A stretch of 28,279 nucleotides of DNA from a virus, in the IMG/VR virus record IMGVR_UViG_3300047560_001497, positions 1 to 28,279 of that record, one strand, 5' to 3'. Below, one piece after another: positions 23,910 to 28,279 of this stretch. The translations under genes were made by a program, and so were the position numbers. The notes below the pieces were generated by a model. The model was not told the DNA's origin. It did no database searches and was given only the letters and a program-made list of their open reading frames with translations. The first letter of the stretch is position 1. Every line of letters starts with the position of its first letter.

Positions 23910-25209
23910 AACGTTTGATATATGGGAATAATCGTTTATAATCAGTACCGCGCAATTCATCGTACATATCTAACACACGGGTACGCTCCTTACATACTTC
24001 AATAAAGTCAGGGGTATTTGCGTTCATATAGCCAGGAACACTAGTTACACTTTCAGTAAACTCAGGGTTATCCCAGAATATCTTATAATCTCCATAATCT
24101 CTCATAAAATTATTAATACGCTCAGTAACCTCTTGTTTCTGCTCGGGTTCTAAGTATCTGAGGCTAAAGTAATTAGGATAATAGATTAATCCAAAGTTAA
24201 TAACAAAACGCTTATTAGTACGATTACTAATGTTTTCCCAATGATGAAATATACTTTCAAAATCGAATATATTAAATATACCCCAGGTTGTGCTTAGTTT
24301 CTTTTCAATGTGTTCATATTCCCATAGTTTCTCAAAGTTTTCAGTGAATACATTATAATCTGCTGGGTATCGTATAAAGTTAAACTTCTCTGGGTCAATG
24401 TGGTCGTAACTAATACATAGCATAGGATATTTGAACTGATCCAATAATCCTATTGTTTTAGGATTGATAACGCTTAGATTAGTAATAATCTGTAGCATCA
24501 TATTCTCTGCATAACCCTTCTCTACGCACTGTTCCAATATACGTTGTGTGGTCTTGTTAACTAATGGTTCACCCCCGACTAAACTCATATGAATAGCTTG
24601 TTTTAAGCTAGGGTCTAAATTATTAACTACACGCTCTACGTCTAAATTACGTGGATTAAAGCTGTCTAAATCTAGCTTTAATTCAATTACACGTTCATCA
24701 AACATTTTTAATAGTCCGGGTAATTGTTTACCCTCACTAATCATTTGGTCCTGTTCTTCTTTATGTAATGAACTAGAGCCTGGGTAGCACATGATACACT
24801 TTAAATTACATTGCGTACCCACTTTCAAGTCTAAATCCATGGGCGGGGTACTTAGTGCTCCGTCGTTATTTAATGCGTCATTAATGAATATATCATAGTC
24901 CGGAAACATGTCGTGCTTTTCGTCATTAGTCTTTTGACGCTTACTATATGCTCCTGAAGCCTCGTAATCCCAGCAGTATTCACAGCTAGGGTTCTTGACA
25001 CCATTTAATAAGTCTTTACGCAATGTTTTATAGAAGTCGCTGTTCCATACTTCATCTACACTATCCACACGCATATTATAGCTAGAACCGTCGGGCTTTG
25101 TTATAATCTTTTCCTCGCTACAACAGCATACACGATAGTTTCCATCGTTTGTAGAACTAATGTGTGTGAAGGGTAATAAACAGAATGTGGGGTATTTCTT
25201 TTTATCCAT
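23902..25209 (-). CDS. Twitch domain radical SAM protein (architecture B)
   Basis: FCLLPF (C10), VCCCS (C28-C30), a VWNSDFYKTLR phrase and CEYC (C76, C79) form the N-terminal cluster domain. CNLKCIMC (C134, C138, C141) and LVGGEPLV form the radical SAM core. The three-cysteine run is unlike the two-cysteine run of the paralogues. The start MDKKKYPTFC at 25209 is well placed and overlaps the kinase-like gene by eight bases. It is the only twitch protein here not next to an SGNH gene; its partners are a kinase-fold protein and an aminotransferase, so it may act on a different intermediate. Confidence 0.87.
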   Translation of the reverse strand: MDKKKYPTFCLLPFTHISSTNDGNYRVCCCSEEKIITKPDGSSYNMRVDSVDEVWNSDFYKTLRKDLLNGVKNPSCEYCWDYEASGAYSKRQKTNDEKHDMFPDYDIFINDALNNDGALSTPPMDLDLKVGTQCNLKCIMCYPGSSSLHKEEQDQMISEGKQLPGLLKMFDERVIELKLDLDSFNPRNLDVERVVNNLDPSLKQAIHMSLVGGEPLVNKTTQRILEQCVEKGYAENMMLQIITNLSVINPKTIGLLDQFKYPMLCISYDHIDPEKFNFIRYPADYNVFTENFEKLWEYEHIEKKLSTTWGIFNIFDFESIFHHWENISNRTNKRFVINFGLIYYPNYFSLRYLEPEQKQEVTERINNFMRDYGDYKIFWDNPEFTESVTSVPGYMNANTPDFIEVCKERTRVLDMYDELRGTDYKRLFPYIKRYE

Positions 25210-25789
25210 ATACTTTATTATAAATCTCGGGTAGTATGTTTCCAGGCCAATGAATATAATTGTTAAATGCGTATTTTACTAGCATAGACATGTCTAATTT
25301 ACCGTCAACAGATAATTCCTCAACTAATCGTAGTCTATCTTCATTCAATATAGGCTTGTAGAAATCTATACTTATTGGTTGCTCTATATAACTACTGCAT
25401 GAATAAAATGTGTACGCATGGATTTTGTCTTTATCGTCTACATAAAAGTACTTTGGATAGAAGCTAGGCTTATAGATTTGTTCCTTGTGTAAGTCTCTAA
25501 CTATCTGTTCTAACTGTTCTTTATAGTCATTGGGCAAACGTGATTCGCATGTATTATTGTACCATTTAAATATGATTTGTCTAGTCTTATAGTCTATAGA
25601 TAATAATTCGGGCGCCCATGAATATTTTGTCAGTTTAGCACAATAGTGTGCTTCCCGATTAAAACTTGATTGTACTAATTGATTTGGGTAACGATTATTG
25701 TCTGGATTGAAATCCATGCAAAACTCTGTCTGTGAATCATTGACAAGTGAGCGATATATACCCTTGGTATTTTCAACTTCTTTGAACAT
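25202..25789 (-). CDS. Kinase-fold protein lacking a usual catalytic loop
   Basis: The 195-residue protein aligns by eye with 27154-27837: an N-REAHYCAKL helix like the alpha-C glutamate helix of aminoglycoside phosphotransferase-type kinases, WAPELLSIDYKTRQIIFKWY as the next strands and hinge, then LHKEQIYKPSFYPKYFYVDD where kinases have HGDLHxGNxLxD. The expected catalytic aspartate and the DFG-like aspartate are not evident (YTFY in that place). It is either a pseudokinase that binds a ligand or partner, or a diverged phosphotransferase. It leads the - unit with a twitch radical SAM and an aminotransferase gene. Confidence 0.55.
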   Translation of the reverse strand: MFKEVENTKGIYRSLVNDSQTEFCMDFNPDNNRYPNQLVQSSFNREAHYCAKLTKYSWAPELLSIDYKTRQIIFKWYNNTCESRLPNDYKEQLEQIVRDLHKEQIYKPSFYPKYFYVDDKDKIHAYTFYSCSSYIEQPISIDFYKPILNEDRLRLVEELSVDGKLDMSMLVKYAFNNYIHWPGNILPEIYNKVYG

Positions 25790-25815
25790 GACATATTTAG
25801 CCTATAAATAAAAAT
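25790..25815. promoter_or_regulatory. Divergent late promoters between 25789(-) and 25816(+)
   Basis: On +, a perfect TATAAATA (25803-25810), five bases, then ATG 25816; the T4 start site would be the A of ATG. On -, GCTAAATA (25801-25794), four bases, then ATG 25789. The two octamers stand back to back, 26 bases in all, with no room for a ribosome binding site on +. Confidence 0.68.
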
Positions 25816-26361
25816 ATGAAATTAATCGGCAACACTGAGAATAAAATAGATTGGGATAGTATTATCGAATCCTGTAAAACGGATAGCAAACATGTACTAA
25901 GATTCAATGAAGAATGTTTCCCCAAGACTGAAGCCTTTGAAAATATGGGTAGACTGTGGAAAGAGCGTGGATATGTTTATAATGACCCAACAATTGAATG
26001 GTTTAACTATTTCCCCGGTGAGCATTTCAGTCAAAGTGTCGTAGATACGTTTGAATCTATTGTTGATACTAAACCCTGGATGGTTTGGATTAGTAAAATA
26101 AAGCCCGGACGAATGGCTCCGTGGCATATTGATATACACAGCAAAATAGACTTGTTATTAGAGAAGGGTGTTCCTGTTAGATATACCTGCTATATTGAAG
26201 ATTATAGTATGGGGCATGTAAGTATTGTAGGGGACACTTGTGTATATCAGGCCCCTAAGGGAAGCATATATCAATGGGATTTATATGATGAATGGCACTG
26301 CGGGATGAACGGTGGATTCACGGACAAATATATGTTTAATTATTGGGGATATAAAGATTAG
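25816..26361 (+). CDS. Cupin-fold oxygenase-like protein
   Basis: APWHIDIH (H104, D106) and DEWHCGMNGG (H161) give an iron triad. The strand set PVRYTCYIED, HVSIVGDTCVYQAPKGSIYQWD between them is that of a double-stranded beta-helix of the 2-oxoglutarate oxygenase type. The usual arginine is not evident; K171 in DKYMFNYWG could serve. The 181-residue single-domain protein is a one-gene unit read from a perfect late-promoter octamer and ending with a four-base overlap of the convergent gene. The substrate is unknown. Confidence 0.66.
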   Translation: MKLIGNTENKIDWDSIIESCKTDSKHVLRFNEECFPKTEAFENMGRLWKERGYVYNDPTIEWFNYFPGEHFSQSVVDTFESIVDTKPWMVWISKIKPGRMAPWHIDIHSKIDLLLEKGVPVRYTCYIEDYSMGHVSIVGDTCVYQAPKGSIYQWDLYDEWHCGMNGGFTDKYMFNYWGYKD

Positions 26362-27161
26362 TATGTGTCTAAATGACTAATACCTAATTTGTTTCTAAAT
26401 TCTTCTGTAAACTTCCCGTCAATTCTTAATCCGTATGTCTGAGCCATGACTCTGTTACCACCGTGCCAGTCAACGTCATTCCACCAGGCTGCTCTACAGT
26501 TAATACCATACTTCATTTTCTTTTCAGGATCCCATAGATAGAATTGATTACGTGTATCGGGGCGAATATGTATAAACTCGTTACGATGTGGCATTACTAC
26601 GTTAACCCCATTCTTTCTATCTAAATCTCTATGTTCAAAGGGTATTCCGTCGTGCTCTAAATGAAAGAATATAACACGACCAATATGCTCAAATAGTGTA
26701 CCCTTTAATTGTAATACCCATTCAACTACACTAGGGAAATACTTACTTTCTGGGGTCATTTGACGTTCGCCCGGTCTATCGTTCCAATCACCTTCTTCCC
26801 ATAGATAATAATAGATATATGGGTCATAGGCATTTAATGCCATTTTTAAATATCGTGTGAATATATTGCGTTGTTGGAAGTTCTTAAAGTCTGTGGGCAA
26901 TAGTTTTAATCCAGCTATTTTAATAGGATCATCATTACTTAACTGTTGAAACTCTTCCCATGCTTGATATATTGGCTTCCAGTTATGTATATAACTCATG
27001 TCCTCGAACGTAAAGCCCGGGGCCATCCATGTACCTTCTTTAGCATATTCACGTGCTAATGCAAAGCCCGACATAATCTCGGGCTGTAGCGTGTCAAATG
27101 TGTCCATATCTAAGTATGGCGTCATGTCAAAATAGGGTTGATTATTAATACCTTTAATCAT
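26358..27161 (-). CDS. HxD...H oxygenase-like protein with long N-terminus
   Basis: PFEHRDLD (H177, D179) and DVDWHGGNRVMAQTYGLRIDG (H233, R246) make a plausible iron and 2-oxoglutarate site, with FYLWDPEKKMKYGINCRAAWW strands between. The first 150 residues are helical-looking and unrecognised, making this the longest of the oxygenase-like set at 267 residues. It is the last gene of the - unit that begins beyond the window edge (oxygenase-like, kinase-fold, oxygenase-like) and starts with an eight-base overlap of the kinase-fold gene. Confidence 0.64.
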   Translation of the reverse strand: MIKGINNQPYFDMTPYLDMDTFDTLQPEIMSGFALAREYAKEGTWMAPGFTFEDMSYIHNWKPIYQAWEEFQQLSNDDPIKIAGLKLLPTDFKNFQQRNIFTRYLKMALNAYDPYIYYYLWEEGDWNDRPGERQMTPESKYFPSVVEWVLQLKGTLFEHIGRVIFFHLEHDGIPFEHRDLDRKNGVNVVMPHRNEFIHIRPDTRNQFYLWDPEKKMKYGINCRAAWWNDVDWHGGNRVMAQTYGLRIDGKFTEEFRNKLGISHLDTY

Positions 27162-27837
27162 TTAATATCTTCTCAATAAAATCTTGTGGGTAGTTTGTTC
27201 TAAAACTCTCCCAACATAACTTGTCAAATAGTTCCCAAGGTTGCGGTTCAGTCCAGCTTATTCCTAGTGATTCTAAGTATTTACGCATCTCTACTCTACG
27301 ATTTTCATGTATATGACTCTCAACTTCTCGAATAGTGATATTTGTTTCGTATTTACCATATGTGAAGAAATAGTTAATACTCTTTAATTTATTGTTAACT
27401 ATGAAATAACTTGAAGGATGCATGCTATATTTGTGAATGCCCAATACTTTATGTACATTAATAATATCTGTCATTTGCTTACGCCAATTGGGTAATACTG
27501 TATCATAGTTATTCAAATCGCAATTAGCTTGTTGCCAGAAGTCTACTCCGTCAATTTCTAAGTATATCTTGCGTTCGTTATAGTCTATATCTAGTATATT
27601 AGGTATATGTGTGGGTGCTGTACTATGCATCAATTTTAGAAACTTTACCTCACGTTCCCATTTCTCATCCATTTTACCAGGGTCGATAACTTCATTGTGA
27701 CCCTTGTGATAATCAGTATCGTTATAATACCATTGCACAAAAGTTTTTTTATCTTCTGATATCAAACTGGTATAGATTAGATTATTACGACATTTACCTA
27801 TGTTAGGTACGTCATTATAGTAGTATTCATACTTCAT
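27154..27837 (-). CDS. Kinase-fold protein lacking a usual catalytic loop
   Basis: WEREVKFLKLM resembles the alpha-C helix with its glutamate, HIPNILDIDYNERKIYLEID the strand and hinge region, and HKYSMHPSSYFIVNNKLKSI the place of the catalytic loop; the H....HPxxxFIVxN pattern keeps the frame of aminoglycoside phosphotransferase-like loops but lacks the catalytic aspartate, and INYFF replaces the metal-binding IDF/DFG. It is a clear paralogue of 25202-25789 (REAH.../EREV..., WAPELLSIDY / IPNILDIDY). At 227 residues it is about two thirds of a usual kinase of this type. It sits between two oxygenase-like genes with overlaps of four and eight bases. Confidence 0.57.
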   Translation of the reverse strand: MKYEYYYNDVPNIGKCRNNLIYTSLISEDKKTFVQWYYNDTDYHKGHNEVIDPGKMDEKWEREVKFLKLMHSTAPTHIPNILDIDYNERKIYLEIDGVDFWQQANCDLNNYDTVLPNWRKQMTDIINVHKVLGIHKYSMHPSSYFIVNNKLKSINYFFTYGKYETNITIREVESHIHENRRVEMRKYLESLGISWTEPQPWELFDKLCWESFRTNYPQDFIEKILND

Positions 27838-28279
27838 TTTTTATTGACGCCAATTTGCAATAAAAGTCTACTACCTGTTAAATTGTTTACGCTATGAATT
27901 CTTTTACCAACTAACATTCCCCATGTATGCTCTTTTAATAGAGATTCGCCGGCTAGTTCAATTTTAGTATAATCATAAGGTGCAGCAACTATTAGCATCT
28001 TACCAATATGTTCTTCTTTAATATCATAAATCTTAGTAATAACATTGTCTCCACCGGCTTCAACAACAAAGTTAAAGACATAATCCACTGGATCTATATG
28101 CGGTAATAATATTGTTCCATCCGACAGTTTACATAGATTGGGTTCTATAAACGTATACCCATCTCCCATCGTTTCGGTTAAGAATGGAATAGCATTTTCT
28201 TCTACCCACTTGATAACATCTTTGGGTGCAGTTAACAATGAAAACTTTACCGGAGTTTCAGGGGTTGACCAAATATACT
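27834..28279 (-). CDS. HxD...H oxygenase-like protein (5' end outside window), family shared with 22154-22753
   Basis: The frame is open through the window edge with no ATG; a TTG at 28238 is probably internal, because coding-like residues (WSTPETPVKF) precede it. LLPHIDPVDY gives H and D, and KRIHSVNNLTGSRLLLQIGV gives the distal H and R. The order PHID, N-F strand, YD[IV], PYD, EHTW, IHSV, RL.LQI matches 22154-22753 closely, so the two are paralogues. About 148 codons are visible. It is ATGA-coupled to the kinase-fold gene that follows. Confidence 0.62.
   Translation of the reverse strand, partial: YIWSTPETPVKFSLLTAPKDVIKWVEENAIPFLTETMGDGYTFIEPNLCKLSDGTILLPHIDPVDYVFNFVVEAGGDNVITKIYDIKEEHIGKMLIVAAPYDYTKIELAGESLLKEHTWGMLVGKRIHSVNNLTGSRLLLQIGVNKK

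Noticed and set aside
14233-25789. Reading the whole window as a lipopolysaccharide cluster like those of some cyanophages
   Set aside because: There is one glycosyltransferase and one dehydrogenase, but no nucleotide-sugar synthesis set; the glycan idea stays as one of several options.
28236-28238. TTG at 28238 as the start of the last - gene
   Set aside because: The frame continues to the window edge without a stop, so the gene is treated as cut off.
1-28279. tRNA genes, CRISPR arrays, insertion sequences or attachment sites
   Set aside because: No cloverleaf-like segment, regular direct repeats or transposase motif were seen, and there is almost no non-coding space for them.

Overview
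The window is AT-rich and almost solid with genes: 32 protein genes on both strands, no RNA gene, no mobile element, no CRISPR array. The only non-coding DNA is six divergent gaps of 10 to 47 bases, 189 bases in all. There is no structural, replication or packaging gene to fix the source. The gaps carry copies of the octamer TATAAATA, the late promoter of T4-type phages. With the extreme packing and the phage-like accessory enzymes, this suggests a large T4-like marine virus. A streamlined bacterial genome is not excluded.

The content is striking. I count eleven radical SAM enzymes in five architectures: three with a C-terminal cysteine cluster domain (1382-2350, 9587-10525, 10500-11468), three with an N-terminal twitch-like domain (7529-8797, 11465-12850, 23902-25209), two SPASM-like (5075-6175, 14981-16039), two with a B12-type Rossmann N-terminus (16029-17582, 19419-20987) and one with a zinc-knuckle N-terminus like tetraether synthase relatives (18273-19430). 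With them are nine small proteins carrying an HxD...H...R pattern (2-oxoglutarate/Fe(II) oxygenase or aspartyl hydroxylase fold), four SGNH-type proteins with a GCSxT nucleophile block, two kinase-fold proteins without a usual catalytic loop, a duplicated GT-A glycosyltransferase, a class I methyltransferase, a QueC-like PP-loop protein, a short-chain dehydrogenase, a class III aminotransferase and one unrecognised protein.

Layout: 14 transcription units alternate strictly in direction: + 1-3476, - 4348-3455, + 4387-6175, - 6821-6162, + 6832-10525, - 14940-10500, + 14981-17582, - 18244-17540, + 18273-19430, - 20987-19419, + 21035-22753, - 25789-22728, + 25816-26361, - 28279-26358. All 18 same-strand neighbours overlap (mostly by 4, 8 or 11-17 bases). 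All seven convergent pairs overlap at their stop ends. All six divergent pairs share a short gap with back-to-back late-promoter-like octamers, often placed so that transcription should begin at or within a few bases of the start codon.

How the genes work together is inference. The mix (C-H activation by radical SAM, hydroxylation, acyl or sugar-ester chemistry by SGNH proteins, amino transfer, methyl transfer, glycosyl transfer) looks like a pathway that builds or decorates an elaborate molecule: a surface glycan, a virion protein modification, a small metabolite or a modified nucleobase. No candidate peptide substrate is encoded here, so the substrate is either not a peptide or lies outside the window.
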